DNA of 64,000 nt from Amblyornis subalaris (GCA_018881555.1 JACAXG010000002.1:17230077-17294076); one strand, 5' to 3'; shown: positions 1 through 13,139, numbered from the stretch's first letter. Numbers and translations: made by a program. The notes: generated by a model from the sequence alone, not told the origin.

Positions 1-3000
1 CACGCTGTGCTTTCAGTGAGAGTTGTTGAAAAGCGGGAAACAGAACAATTGCTTTACAGAGGCATTGCTTCCTTTAATAATTTGTGCCACATAAAGAATA
101 CTTTTCACGCTAGGTCATTCAAGGGAGATTTTGGTGGAATGCGATCATTCAGTTTATGCAGCAAAACCAAGCTACCACGATTTAATTCTGCTGTGTGCTC
201 AAATTTTATATTGTACACCCATCAGTTGTTAAAGCATAGCTCCTGCTAAGCTGAAAGCATAAAAGAAAGTGTCTCGGTTCACTTCTGAAAAGCCTGAAAA
301 TGTTTTATTCATGTATTTGTAGCACATACATTGCAGAGAGTATTACTGGGTTCAAGAGAGAATTGAATGACCCTTCACAGATGAGATTTTGTTGGTTTAG
401 GATTTTGATTGGGCAGTAGAGAANTGATCCGTTTTTTTTCTTCAGCTCCAGGTCATTCATTCTGGACATTTTGATGAAGTCTGAACCAGAGCAATTATGC
501 ATTCATGAGCAGGATGCTGAGGGTTTCACTTGGAAAACTGAAGGCTGATAACCAAAGTAAGGATCAAGTATCTTTCCCGAGGCTACTGCATAATGATGAA
601 AAGACCACATCTCAAAGCGTGTATTGCAGAAAGTCTAGTGCTGCTCTTCAAACTGCTGCAGATAAACTGATGGATTTAAAATAACCAGCCCCTTCCTCTG
701 TCAGAGCACAGTAGACCTGTACAGTGCATCAGACATAATGTGCATTCTAGAATGAAGAGCTTTGTGCTGCTACGAGGCAGAGCTGACAGCTCTTGTTTCA
801 AAGTTATCTTTAATGCAAAAACAAGAAACGTTCCCAATTGTATCCATTACAATAAAGATGCTGGATGATAAAGCCTGCTACCTAAATCATTTCAGTCATG
901 TATGGGAAATCAAACCCCTATAAGCCTGAGTGCACACAAAATGCAAATCACTCTGAACTGCCTCTAATATGAGCACATTCACATACATCCTCACTTTCAG
1001 ATACAAGGTGTCATTGTGAGCTCACTGCAGAGCCTGGTGTAACCTGAGTGCAGGGAAATGCTGACTTGGAAAGATGCGTGACAAAGAGCCCAGCCCTGCA
1101 AGTGTTTGTTCCCATGAGCGCTTCCAGAGGCCAACAGCCTGCATAAGAACTACTCTCAGGAGAAATTACGCCATATTAAATACTGTACTAATAACATTAG
1201 AGAGCATGCTGCTGTCTCCAGCTAGTTTGAGAGTATTTGCATTGTACAGGCAAATCCTAATTTGATGGATTAGGCTGAGTTGGGAATGGCTTGTCAAAAT
1301 AACCCCAAGTTCATTTATTGAGACGTTAACAATGTCCCATCTCCACGTAGACAAAGGGGGACTGCCCTTAGTACAACAAAGCATCCCACGTATGCTGCTT
1401 TCTTTCTTGTGTGGAAAAAGGCTCAGAGGACATGGCTGTATCTTGCGGAAAACAAGGAAGCCACGAGCAGTGGTACTGGATCTGGCCCAAAATACTTCAC
1501 CTAGCAGGTATTTTTATTGAATGGAAGTTGTTCATTCAAAGTCCCTGGGGATTTTTAAACTAGCTGAAACCGGCAGTTTAGAAAAATTTAAGGGCTATTC
1601 AGAGTATGATGTTGTGAAGGAAGGAATAGTAAACTGCACACAAATCTTAANTGCTCATTTTAGGTATTTTCATTCAAATAATAACACTATACTNTATTCA
1701 GGACATATGTGGCTAGCATATGTTTACAACAAAAGCAGTGCCATGCATCAAACAGAGCAGTATTGTTTCAGAGTCATTGCAATATACATTATCCAGACAC
1801 ACTTCAGCTGGACAGATCTGTGAAAGTGAGAGGCATAGGTAAAAGCTGGTTCTAGTTAATATACGTGTCATTTAAAAAAATTAAATAGTTGTGAAGTGCA
1901 TCAGCTCCATTCTCCTCCCTCCCCTCCCGCCTTTCCCGCTTTGTTAAATACATCCATCACATCCTCTTTCCCTGGGTGGATTTCTTCATCACTGATTCCA
2001 TTGTCCTGTGGTGGAATGGAACAGAACAAAGGTTACCAGATCATTTTTCTAAATCACTCATCTGGTCTGCTGAAAACTCAAAAACTCAGGAGAATTTAAA
2101 TAGCTTAGATGCTAAAAAGAATTTTTAAAAAAGCATGGCACCAATTAAGCCAAGCATCCCATTTTCTCTGAATATTTCACAAAAACTTCAAACACGTTCC
2201 TTTACTTCTTTTATTGTACTGGCANATCATAGAATTAAGGTCCATTGTTGCAGTCTTTCTCCTTGCTGCCTGTCTTTGGAGAGAGGCTATTTTTAGTTTT
2301 ATGTTTTTTAAAAAAGGTACACAACCGGGTTGGTTGGCTTATCTTCCTGCTTTCTCCTGGAGCATTTGGAGAAAAGCTAAACAAAGGAACAATGTGCTTT
2401 GATACTCCCTGCACGTTCCAAGATTTAGTCAAACAGTGAGCTTTGATAAACTTTTCCTGCTCCTTGGGTTTGTTCAGCCTACTGGAAAAGTAGAGGAACA
2501 GAAGCAAAGGCCTGCCACGCCGCATTCCCTCCGGAGCCTCGGGAGGCCTCTCCAGGGGCCTCTTTCCCACTGACAAATGCAGACCCCTGTGCAGCATACC
2601 TAAGTGCTTAGGCATTTCTAAGTGTGTTTCTCCATATCTAGGGGGTGAAGATAATCACACAGAATATCCTTGGGCCTTTAAGGGGTATTAGAAGGGACCA
2701 TACCTGAAAAACAACAAAGACACAGATTTGGAATGTCACAAACTGCAACTATTTGTTATTGAATTCTCATCCAGTTAATTTTTGCTCTTCAGCAAGATTT
2801 TGCATAAATTCCTACCTCTTCCAGCCTCTGTCCTTCATCAAGCATGGTTCAACTTGTATTATTAGGATATTCCTATCGCATTAGTGTAGTCTGTGGGAGT
2901 CAGAAACCTCAAGAAGTCACATTACTTGATAAGCAGAAGCTGTAAAACAGCTTTAGCCATCGCAAGGAAAATTGCTCATTGCCACCAAAGGAAACAAAGG

Positions 3001-3300
3001 AAAACTCTGTTTTAAGCACCGCTTGACTAACATGAAAGCATAATAATACTTTGAAAGGGAAGAGGCTGCAACAAGTACGGAAAACTTACTACAGTTACTA
3101 GAGATGTTAATCAAATCTCACTCACTGGTTTCAAGTTGGAATCCAGACTCCCAGTGTCACTAAACCTTCCAGAGAAATAAAACTAATTACACTTCAGCAT
3201 TTCTAGACCTTGAGGTTTTTAATCACATATACCATCTTGCTTAACAGTTCATTCACTTAACGCAGGCATGTTACAAGTTTCTGTAGAAGTGTCTGGAAGT
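1..3300. other. Non-coding AT-rich DNA downstream of CD24
   Basis: No exon, repeat family or RNA gene could be recognised on either strand. Open frames here are short, begin at non-ATG codons in several cases and have no recognisable protein similarity. The stretch lies beyond the probable 3' end of the minus-strand CD24 gene. It holds four isolated N bases. Confidence 0.5.
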
Positions 3301-3309
3301 GCATCTAGA

Positions 3310-5050
3310 ATGCATTGCCTGTCCACTGTTTTATTTACAGTTTTTTCCAATGAAAATCAGTAGCTAATAAATCAAAGCATTATTACACAAACACAAAATA
3401 CAATCATTAACATTTTACTGGATACAAATGATAAGCATAAGGAAATGTCCATGTATGCTCACTGACGTGAATTTGTGTTAGCTTGCTACTAATATATGAT
3501 ACTGTGAATTGGTGGTAATGTAACTGATAGACAGAGGCGTATTAAAAAAAAATTAGAGAGCCACTCATGTTTGACATGATCTTATACTGAGATAAATATC
3601 TACAGACTGTGGTATGATCACGTACACTGACGTGATCATATCAACATAGTTAATTTCTTTCTGACAAGGTATCATCATCAAGGTAGTTGAACCTCCTCAA
3701 CAAAGCTTATTTTGATCAAGTACCAGATACTATTCTCTAAAGTGTTGGATGATACAGAAACAATCTGTGCAAGTGTAGCAATTTTGATTCAGAAAAAAAT
3801 TTTAAAAAGTAGTATTTACAAAGGTAACTTTTAAATTCAGTGATTAAATTAAGACTCCAGTCTTCATATTCCAAACACCTGTTCATCTAATTTCTTTTTT
3901 TTTGGCGGTTTGCTCTCCTCTCCCCATTCCTTCTCCCCACCGCAAATATTAGCCCATGTTTAAAGTAGACTATCACAATTAAAACTCTTCAAAAAACAGT
4001 AAGTTATTCACCTTGTGCCAAAAAAAAAAAAAAAAGCAGCACTATAACATTACTCATAAGATTCCATAAATCCTTCATAATTAATGAAAGTTCCAGGAGC
4101 AAAAAAACTTATACACCTTGTAGAACTTGGGAGGAGAAATAGGGGAAAGAGGAGACATTTATTCATTGACTTTTTTTGCTTGTTTGTTCTTTTCTGAATT
4201 TCATTTATGAAAAGCTCCTGGTACTTTTTCTAATGTTTCCACACCTCCTTTCTCTGGCACATATGGTTTAATATACAAACAATTTAAATAAAATATCAAA
4301 TTCAAATTCCCACCATAAATAATTCCACTCTTATGAAAACTGGTGGGGTTTGAGCTATTTCAAAACAAGCCCTGCCTGGCTAACCGTTTGGTTAGGACTC
4401 AGGAGTTAAATAAGAGGATTCTTACAAAAATTTGGTATTCTATTTTAGCCTTGTAACAATTTCATACAAATGAAATCTAGAAGAGACCCTTTTCACTAAT
4501 GTTGTTTCTTTTTCATACATCCTAATACCCATAAGTTATAACCATACAGACTGTGCAAGAAACAGAATCATTTGAGCTTTTCTGTGTTTTCTAGGGGTTC
4601 TATGAGCCTGTTAGCTTTTTTGAACTTAAATGAAAAATTAAAACTCTTCAAGTCCTTATTCTAAATGGTAGATCAATTCTCTAGCCTTTTTTCTTCACGG
4701 AGTGTTATTATCCATCCTGATTATAGATACTGTACTTCTTCTCAGCTTTAAATTTGGTTTGTCAGTACTGTCTCTTTTTGCTTCCATCTTGTTTTTCAGA
4801 TTCCAACTCATTTGATGAAAGAGCTCATAGTTTTACCTCCTTGCTGGTCTTTTCACACTGGTCAGCTTTGGAAAGAATACTGAGTGCTTCTCTAGGTCAG
4901 ACTGGTACTAATTTGAGTATGGAGTGGAACCAAGCTGGTTTGATGCAGAGTTTGGATTGATTTCTTCTCATGCTGGGTCAGAGATCTAGCCATCTCACGT
5001 GGTTCAGGAAACGGGGTGGGGAGTGGTAGCCATTTCCATGCCAGAGTCTC
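3310..5050 (-). other. CD24: Probable CD24 3' UTR
   Basis: This stretch directly follows the CD24 stop codon on the minus strand. It is AT-rich and non-coding. Minus-strand AATAAA polyadenylation signals lie at 4158-4163 and 3330-3335. The second would give a 3' UTR of about 1.7 kb, close to the long 3' UTR known for mammalian CD24; the first would give about 0.9 kb. Which signal is used cannot be told from sequence, so the left boundary is an inference. Confidence 0.45.
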
Positions 5051-5236
5051 TTAACAGCAAAAATACAGGAGAGAAACTGAGAGAATGAAAAAAAGACCTG
5101 TGCTTGAGTGAAGAGAATTTCCATGTCCGTGAGTGGTGGTATTGTTCACTGAATTTGTGACAGCTGACAGAGAAGTGGAACTTGCTGACGAATTGTTTGA
5201 AGGTGTTGGACTTGTTCCATTGAGACCACAGTAGAT
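5051..5236 (-). CDS. CD24: CD24 coding exon 2 (mature mucin-like peptide and GPI signal)
   Basis: This exon encodes nearly all of mature CD24, a small, heavily glycosylated, GPI-anchored surface protein that serves in mammals as a ligand for Siglec-type lectins and P-selectin. The exon starts after a clear acceptor (pyrimidine tract ending TTCTAG) and reads 61 codons to TAA at 5051-5053. The frame joins in phase 0 to exon 1, giving 84 residues in total (human CD24 has 80). The peptide is rich in Ser, Thr and Asn, with N-glycosylation sequons at about Asn29, 37, 38, 54 and 55. It ends in a small-residue site (Ser-Ser-Thr-Gly, about 67-70) and a hydrophobic tail typical of a GPI-attachment signal. 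A Cys follows the Ile-Tyr that marks the mammalian signal-peptide junction, and two Cys end the tail. A longer open frame runs through the exon in a different frame and is not coding. The acceptor, phase and composition make the call firm. Confidence 0.9.
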   Translation of the reverse strand: MYCGLNGTSPTPSNNSSASSTSLSAVTNSVNNTTTHGHGNSLHSSTGLFFILSVSLLYFCC

Positions 5237-7731
5237 CTAGAATGGGGAGAGGAGGGGAAGTAACAGAAAGGTTTTTATTGTCTTTAAAAAAAAAGAAANA
5301 AAAATCAGATGACAAATTAGTAGCAATCAACAATGTGTAGCCCCACTCACAGTACACATACACAAATGCTCATGCCTTTCATTGTGCAGATAAGGACAAA
5401 GATGTTTTGAACTGCACGTGTAGGATTTGTTAAAGAAATTAATCTAATGTTTTTCTAAATGCTTTTACATAACTATTAATTTATCAAAATCCTTCTCTGA
5501 AATAGAAGATAAATAGGTTTCAAAAAACCTCACACACAAAAAGAGTGGAAATGTAGAGCTATGTAAAGATAAATCTTAGGATAAGAAAGACTTTCAAACA
5601 TCTGCAGGAATTGCAGTCTGCCTTTGCAGACTAAGCCACAAACAAAAATATGAGGAAACAATGGTCAAGAATCTATTGATACTATTTCTAGGGCTGGTTT
5701 CCAGCTTCCTTCCAAGCAATAGTGGGGCTTTATGTGAGTGGATTTAACATTTCAGCCTCTCTTATCTTGCTGTGATAGCACTGAACTGCAGAAGTTAGAA
5801 CAATGAAACCATACTGATTAAATCACAACCTATCAGCATTCTAGAACATACCAAAAAAAAAGTGCAGTGAAAAGATCATATATTAGCAAATTTTAAAAAT
5901 GCTGACAGAAAGCAAAATAAAAAAAATACCATTTTCCTCTCATAACTGCACTATAGGAACAGAACAAAAACTTGCATTCTGTGCAACTTTGATATCAAGC
6001 TATTTCCTACACAGGCACAGGAAAACTTTCAAAGATAAGAAAGTGTTCTTTTATTCCAGGGAAAAAAAGCACATGATACATGAGGATGAAAAACAAGAGC
6101 ATGAATCACATTATCTTCTCCCAAAAAATGAGCATAATACAGAAAACTTGGCTTCAGCTCTGTGGCAGCAAACTTGTATTCTANCAGAGCATTCTCATAA
6201 GCTCTTAAGAGTTAATTCAAGCAAAACCAATTTTTTTAAAGAGGTTAGTTCAATAAGCAATGCTGTCCACAAAAGGTGTCCTTATTTTTTCATATTTCTA
6301 GTGCTGCTGAGAAAATAGATTAGCAGAAGAAAAAACATGAATCCCTCGATACTGAAGCTATGAAGTCAATGTTAAATTTATTAGAAAATTGCATAAGCAT
6401 TTTCTTTCAGTATTTTCTACTAAAACAAGAATAAAATAGAAAAATGTAAGGATAGTGTAAAGCTTCTGGTAGTTAGGGTTTTTGGCAACTGGCACCATGC
6501 TGGAAGCAATTTAGGACTGCAGGATAAAAATCGCTGTGTTGAAGTTTCTGTTGAAACCAGTCTGAAAGTGATCAATAATGAATTGCTGAGCTAATAACCT
6601 ACAAGGCAAGTCCCAACCTGCTCTGGAATTTTTTTTCAGTCTTCATACAAAGACTACACCATCATTCCACTCTTAGTTTTATATTTTAAAGTTTTCTTAG
6701 TCTTAAACAGAAAACCTAGTTTCTGGATGTATTTTTTTTTTGGTGGAAGAGAAAGGGCTTATAGCCAAGTTCCACAACGTCACAGTAGATGGGACCCCAG
6801 AGATTTTTTTTTAACGTGAATGTGATGAACAACAGTAACCCAAAGGGTCTGATCCTGCTCTCATCACTGCCAAGAGCAAGTCTCCACTGAGCACAATGGA
6901 GAAGGGATAATGCCCTTCCTTGCAAACAAAGAGATGGGGANGGGGAAATTAAAACACTTTCCAGCAATCCCGTTGCTGTTTATTTTTCTGATATTGTGTT
7001 ATTCACCCTTTTGAAGAGGTGGTCTCTAGTAACAACGCACCCATCCAGAATCTGGGAGCCCAGCTCGGCTTGGCCGATTAAAGAGAAGCGGATTGCTCCT
7101 GCATCCGTTACCTTTGCGCCAAGGGCAAGGCTCGGCCAGTGCAGCAGCCAGAGCTTGGCGCCTTTGCTTCCAGCCCCCAAACCTCCCGCTCCTGTCGGGA
7201 ACTGAGCCCAGCACCTGACCCAAAGCCCCACAGACTTCGGTGGGAGGTTCAGACCAGGGTCCCGCTGCAACACTCGTGCCTTCCCAGAGCTCTCTCGGGT
7301 TTGGAGGGATCGTTCCCTCTCTCATCAGCGGGGCAATGAACGCTCCGTCGCCGCGTACACCACGGTTCCGCGGCTTTCCCTCGAGGATCCCACGGGAAAA
7401 AAAAGGCGGCGAACTCCATCTTTTTTTATGTGACCGGGGTAACCCACGGCACCGCCANCGCCATCACGGGGCTCCGGGCTCGCCCTGCCGCCCGTCCGCG
7501 CCCATCCCCAGCCGGGGCTGCCCGGGCTCGTTTCTCTCGCCCNCCGCCGCCTCGGGGCGGAGGAGCCGCCCGCCACCCACGGGGCGCCACGGCGGGCTCC
7601 GGGATGGCGCACACGAGCGGGAGTTCCTCTCGGGAAAAACCCGCCCCTCCGCCGCTCCCGGGCGGCCGCCGCGGCGACGGTCTCGCACTGGGGTCGGCGG
7701 AGGGGAAGCGCCGAGCCGCTCCGGGGCTCAC
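5237..7731 (-). other. CD24: CD24 intron 1
   Basis: The intron runs from a GTGAGC donor at 7731 to a TTCTAG acceptor ending at 5237, both on the minus strand. Its length of about 2.5 kb is compact. It is AT-rich except for the last few hundred bases next to exon 1, which belong to the CpG island. I see no other exon or repeat family in it. Confidence 0.8.
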
Positions 7732-7800
7732 CTGCGTGGGAAGGAGGAGGGCAAGGAGCAGGAGCCCCAGGCCGAGCCGCGCCGCCAGCGCCGTCCCCAT
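7732..7800 (-). CDS. CD24: CD24 coding exon 1 (signal peptide)
   Basis: The exon encodes 23 residues beginning Met-Gly-Thr-Ala and ending Leu-Pro-Thr-Gln. The core Ala-Arg-Leu-Gly-Leu-Gly followed by a Leu-rich run is nearly identical to the human CD24 signal peptide as I recall it, which is what identifies the gene. It ends with CAG followed by a GTGAGC donor, in phase 0. The start is the only ATG downstream of the TATA box at a sensible distance. The product is directed to the secretory pathway, and the peptide is removed before GPI anchoring. CD24 lies left of MTRES1 and BEND3 on human 6q21 on the same strand as BEND3, as it does here. Confidence 0.92.
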
Positions 7801-7901
7801 GCCCGTTTGATGCTGTCCCGCCGCGATGCCGGTGCTGCTGGCGCTGCTCCTGCCGCTGTGGCTGCGGGCGAGAAGGATGCACCGCTCTGCCGCACCCGGC
7901 C

Positions 7902-7909
7902 CTTTTATA
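7902..7909 (-). promoter_or_regulatory. CD24: TATA box of CD24
   Basis: The minus strand reads TATAAAAG in a GC-rich setting, about 100 bp upstream of the CD24 ATG. A start of transcription about 30 bp downstream would fall near 7875, leaving a 5' UTR of roughly 75 nt. A TGACG half-site of the CREB/ATF type lies just upstream, near 7925. A canonical TATA box inside a CpG island fits a gene with strong cell-type-specific expression. Confidence 0.7.
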
Positions 7910-8250
7910 GGAGCGCGGGCTCCCGTGACGCCCCGCCGCCGCCGCCTTCCGCCTCCTCCGGCCCACACCTCTGCTCCCGCCCTCCGTGGCCCCGCAAGTC
8001 GCTGCCTGCCCCCCGGCCCTCGGCCCGCGCCGCTGCGGGCTCCGCTCCCCCTGCCAGGGCTGTCCCGCGGGACCAGGGCGCGCTCGGCTCCTGCCGGCTC
8101 CTCTCCGGCAGACCCGGGAGCTCTCCTCGCCCCCTTTGGTTCTCCCAGGAGGTGGTCCCTCTCTAGTGCCGGCGTCGAGTTCTGCTATGGAGGGACTGGG
8201 ACGGGGCTGCGGCGCTTGAGCTGCAGTTACTCGAGAGAAATGCTTATGCC

Positions 8251-11200
8251 TGTAAAAACGCCAGGCTTCTTCTATTCAAAACAAAACAAAAAACACCTCA
8301 AACCATGAACGAGAGAAGGAAAGGTAAAGGGGGCTGTAAGTTTTTATAAATGGCGGGAGCAGTGGGTGACAGGCTGAGAAGTTAAGATCCTATCTTGTTC
8401 AGAGCTGCCTCACCATTAGTGCTCAGACTTCAGACCACAGGTTGCAATTTCAAGCACTCTTTGGATCTAAATATTTTATTATTACCATTATTCTTTAAAG
8501 AAACCTGTGTAACAAGTGGAACACAAAGTTCTTCCAGCTGTAGCCTCTATGTAGGTGAGGTTCTACCTTCCGGCACAGTAAATACTATAGTTATATTGTA
8601 TCTCCTCCCTTAACTGACTGAGGATAGATCGTGCCAGGGCCTCAGGAAATCAGTCAGGTGTCTCAGTCTACGGACAAATTAACAAAAACAGTCTGTGTCC
8701 ACTTTATAAATTACAATAAAGAGACACCAATGTGCTGATTCAACTGTCATGAAGCAGTTATTTCTATTTAAAAGAGCAAGATGTCCTGCTGGCTCAAACT
8801 AATCAACAGGTTTCAGAATTGGATAGGTTCGTGTTTATCTCAGAACAAAGTTTGAGGAGATACCCAAGTCCAGCACTACATAACTCATCGGCCATGTTCA
8901 GGGGCAGGACCGCTTCTGAAGGGTTTCCGAGGGCATTGCTAGAACTCAGTCCAAAAGCAGAAGAAACGTGGAGAGAAGTGCTGTAGAACCAGGTGCTGGG
9001 ACTTCTGTTAGACAAAAATACATCAGTCTAAACCAAGTCTCACATTAATTGCTTCGGAATGCCTGACAAAGCAACAGTTATTTTATTTTTACAGAAATAA
9101 AGACATTTTGTAAGCTGTACCACCCAAGGTATCAATCCTTATTCTATACCAAGATGAAAGAGCTTTTGAGAGCTACACTAAGTCTGAAGCACTTTTGAAG
9201 CAACATTTCACTCATTCTGATCATAGTCAGAGTCCAGTTCTTATCTATTAGAGGCATTGTCTATCTATAGAGTAGCTACGGGAACAGTCATCAACTTGAT
9301 GGTCTTATGTCTCTGGATATTCATTGGTTGTCTGCTGAAAGCTGGGTACCAGAAGAGCGTTTTTTTTTTAGTTATAGAGGTATAAGGAAAGAAAAAAGAG
9401 AACTGTGGTGGACTTAAAGTGAGAGAGGAGTGGCTGTAAACATTTCTATCACTGCTTTCCCTTGCAAACAATTAGTTTTGGTTGTCATAGCCAAATTAAT
9501 CACAAACAGGAGGGAAGGTCACCTTTTCATTCAGCAGATAAGCCTAACACTATGGAAAAGTGAAATTCCCTGTGAGAGAAGTCACGTGAATCACAGCAAT
9601 AAAGTCAGGGCTCACATGATTCTGACACCAGATTCCCTGGAGGAGATGAAAAATGAAGGGAATCCAGTTAGGGCTCGACAACAAGCAAAACAAAGAATAT
9701 TCTAGTGTAAACCTGACCAAGACGATTTCCATTACCATTCCATTATTATCTCTTCCTCCTTGTTTAGGAGAAAAGGAAGTGATACATCTGTTGCATGATC
9801 CCGTAGGGACCGTAACTGGCTGTCGCAGGTTAAAGCAGCAGCTGAGACACTTTAATGTCAACACTGGGACAGATGAGAATGAGGGAACAACTGTCAGATG
9901 GCCTTTCCCATTCTCTCTAGCTGTGTGCCTTGCCTGAGGTCTAGGATTGCAGCTGTAAAAAAATGAGTGTGATGCACAGCTCTTGCAAGGTGACATGAAC
10001 CAACACAGCATTATACAACTGATAACTTTTATTATACAGTGGATTGCACTTTTNGTGTTTTAATAAGTTTCAGTGAAAATGAGGGTATCTCTCTTTTTGC
10101 TAAAAATATCACAAAGTCTATTTCTTTATTTAAAAATAAAGAAAAATGCAGAGGTTTAAAAACATTTGGCAGAAATGATAAATTCCTGAAATAAAAAAAC
10201 TGTGTAAAGTTTATGTTGTGAGGCCAAAAACATGCCTTTCTGAAATATTCCTGAAATACTAATACAAATAAGGAAATGTACTGTCAGCAAGGGAGAAATG
10301 CTAAAAATATTTTAAGCCCAAGATTTTCATTGAAACTTTCGTCACTGGAAATTATAATGCCTACACTCCATTAGATTTATGCAACCAACTTTCCCCATTT
10401 GGGAAAGCTGTAATATTCTTGATGCCTCCTGAACACATAAATCACCTGCTTTCCTAATTCCAAAATCCTTACTTTTTTTCAGCTGAAGTCTATAATGAAG
10501 TCTGCAAAAGATGTATCCGAGCAAGAGTCCAGAATTCAATATATGGATTTTTCTACAAGGCAAGGAATGCTGTGAGCTGAGAACTGTACAAAGTGAAGTA
10601 CTGCTATCTGGTGGCCAAAAGGCACTTCTGATCTTTTTCTGTCAGAAAAGACAATACACTCCCTCAATCAAACACCCCCTCATAGCAGTGTGCTCTTAGT
10701 TTCATCATGCTGAGATACAGTGTTAAATACTGTTCAGTCCCCATTGTTCTGCTTCCTGTAGTTTTTTTGTAGGTCAGATTAGTACTCAGCACCTCTCCCA
10801 GTTAAATACATAATATTGATAAGAAAGGTTATGAAAGAGAAGGGAGAAAATTACCTTGATCTTTCAAGTTAAATGTAAGTTCATACGTATTTTCCACCGG
10901 TGACTTTTAAGTTGATTGAACTTTGCAATAGGCATAGCTTTCAATTCAGTGACCAGAAGCACAACTTGTGCTGCTTTGTGTAACGCATTAGAAAACAAGA
11001 TCAGCTAAAATGACCGACAGAAAAAAATCCAGTTGTCTATAAAAGGAGGCAGAGAAGAAGTTACAAGATACATAAGTAATGTATTCAAATACATTACATT
11101 TAAATAAAAAACTTTAGCAAAATACATGTAATCTGAACATTAAGTGGAATTAATGAGAAATAATTTTGGCTTGAAGATTAATTTACCTTTTAGATACTAA

Positions 11201-13139
11201 TCTTGATCCATCTAAAATATTTTAGGAGCATCAACTGCCAATCACTGGATCCTGTGCTCCCCAACCAGCTCTTCACTCTCCTTGGTTGTGCATGGACTAG
11301 AAATTACTGCTTATATATTAGAACTTACTACACCTTGTGGCTCCTCTCAGCATCTTCATCCATTTCAAGCTGATGCTACTGCAGCTCTCAGTACTCACCT
11401 GAGTCACATCATGAGTTACTTTAGTTAATACCCACCTGTGAGCATGTTGGGTATTTACGTATTAGAACCTGATGTTTTTCCAAAGGACAGGTTTGGAGAA
11501 ACCCAGCTTTGTGGTGTTATCAGCTAGCCCATATATGTTGATCTAAACTGACATCATCTGATGATATGTTTCCTTGATGTCCATTTTTGGCATAAGGATT
11601 TTGCCTTGAGAAACTCACAGGTCAGTATTTTCTAATATATAGGGATTCTGCTTTTTCATTAGTTAGGCTGGCCATTCTCTTGCTGCTTGTTTAGTGGAAG
11701 AGACCTATCTTGCAGCGGCTTCAGCCATAAAATCAAAATTTGCCTGATATTTTGAAGCACCCTTCCTTACAGTTGCATTTTCATTATCATTGCAGAACAA
11801 GACTGAAATACTGATGGGAGCTGACTGGTTGCAACTGACTTTAGACAACTGGCCAAAGCTGTTTGGCACATGTCTTGGGCAAGAACTTGGAATACATATG
11901 GAGGATTGCATTTCCTCTTCCAGTGGAGGGTTTATATTAAATTTATATTAGTAAAGCTTTTAACGAAGGCATGATTGGTGGTACTGTAAATCTCACTTGG
12001 TAATAAATGTTGATTACATTCAACTATACATCTCTTTAGACATAGGCCTTGCTGCCATGATGCAGAGCTAGGATTCCAGCAGTGCCAGTTTCCCTTCTGT
12101 GGCAACGTGAGACAAAAGGCATTGGGCTGGTTAGTTAGCGGTATAGTTATGGAAGCAAAGCCATGATTTCCAGACCTGGAATCATAAGCCTGGAAGTTTC
12201 AGCAGAAGTGAAATTGTGATTCCAGAAACAGTCTCAAGAAGAAATGTGTAAGCGCTGCTGCCTTAATGCCCCTGGATCTTTTGACTTCTGGGTAGACTTC
12301 AAGGGATGGTGTCAGCCTACACAATTAGGTGTGGCTTCAGACCTGGTTGAAAGCACACCTTTCTCCCTAAGTCAAAGAAACTCTTGGGTGACATCAATAC
12401 AAACAAATTAAATGGTAGCAGAGCCTGTTCTTTGGCCTTGAGGCCAACTGACATGTCTAACCATGTCCACACTATTAAACTCTCCCAGTCTCCTGAAAAC
12501 GGAGGCTGAATCTAAACTGCCTAGTGGTAGATAGTTGTCCCTGGCCTGGGCCAACCTCTGAATCATGCTCAGGAATTGTTTGGGAACATGCTACTTGGAA
12601 TAGGACAAAACCAAGACAGAACTTTCCTTCACTCATGAGTCATAATGTCAGATAACAGGTCTATAGACACTGAAGAAGTAAAAATGATCAAAGGTCATTT
12701 ATTCCATCTTCTGATTTGAGGGAAGAATAAACATTATACTCAGAAAAAATCAGTGAAGGGTATTCCACAGCCCATAGACCTCCTGGGTTTTTTGCCAAAC
12801 TACCTTTGCAGAATATTTCTCTTAACATAAAGTCCTCATCCAAATTTGCATTGCTATGCAGTGATTTATTGCATTGCACAGTAAAGTGCACAGATAATAG
12901 TGATGACCAGATTTGTAACAAAGTGTTTACTGATTGAAAACATATCAGACACATTGCATCTACATCTAAGTGAGTCTCCCTGGAAACCCTTGATAGATGA
13001 TGAAGAGAAACAAGTGCTTCTATGATGTAATTCATCTCATTTCAACACAGACATCTGAAACAGATTAATCATGTCCTGGAGATGCTGACATCTCTTCACT
13101 GACTACCAAAAGATTGTAGATGATCAGCTCTGATATTTG
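8251..13139. other. Intergenic DNA, CD24 to MTRES1, left part
   Basis: No exon or RNA gene is recognisable. The stretch is AT-rich with many short A and T runs. It holds one strong CTCF-like motif near 10601-10618, reported separately. Short open frames such as those at 9430-9705 and 12688-13035 have no recognisable protein similarity. Confidence 0.5.
10601..10618 (+). promoter_or_regulatory. Candidate CTCF site
   Basis: Plus-strand CTGCTATCTGGTGG matches the CTCF core (written as SYGCCMYCTRSTGG) at 13 of 14 positions. The site lies about 2.7 kb upstream of the CD24 promoter and about 9 kb from MTRES1. Occupancy is an inference; there is no binding evidence here. Confidence 0.4.

Larger units (their letters stand above)
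7150..8250. promoter_or_regulatory. CD24: CpG island over CD24 promoter and exon 1
   Basis: The stretch is markedly GC- and CpG-rich compared with the AT-rich DNA on both sides. It covers the CD24 TATA box, 5' UTR, first coding exon and the start of intron 1. Several long open frames on both strands are a by-product of the lack of AT-rich stop codons. Two N bases lie at about 7458 and 7543. Confidence 0.8.

Noticed and set aside
5004..5363. Open frame of 119 codons on minus at CD24 exon 2
   Set aside because: It reads the CD24 exon in a different frame and continues through the acceptor into the intron.
7240..8166. Open frame of 308 codons on plus over the CD24 promoter
   Set aside because: A composition artefact of the CpG island, opposite the firmly identified CD24 exon 1.
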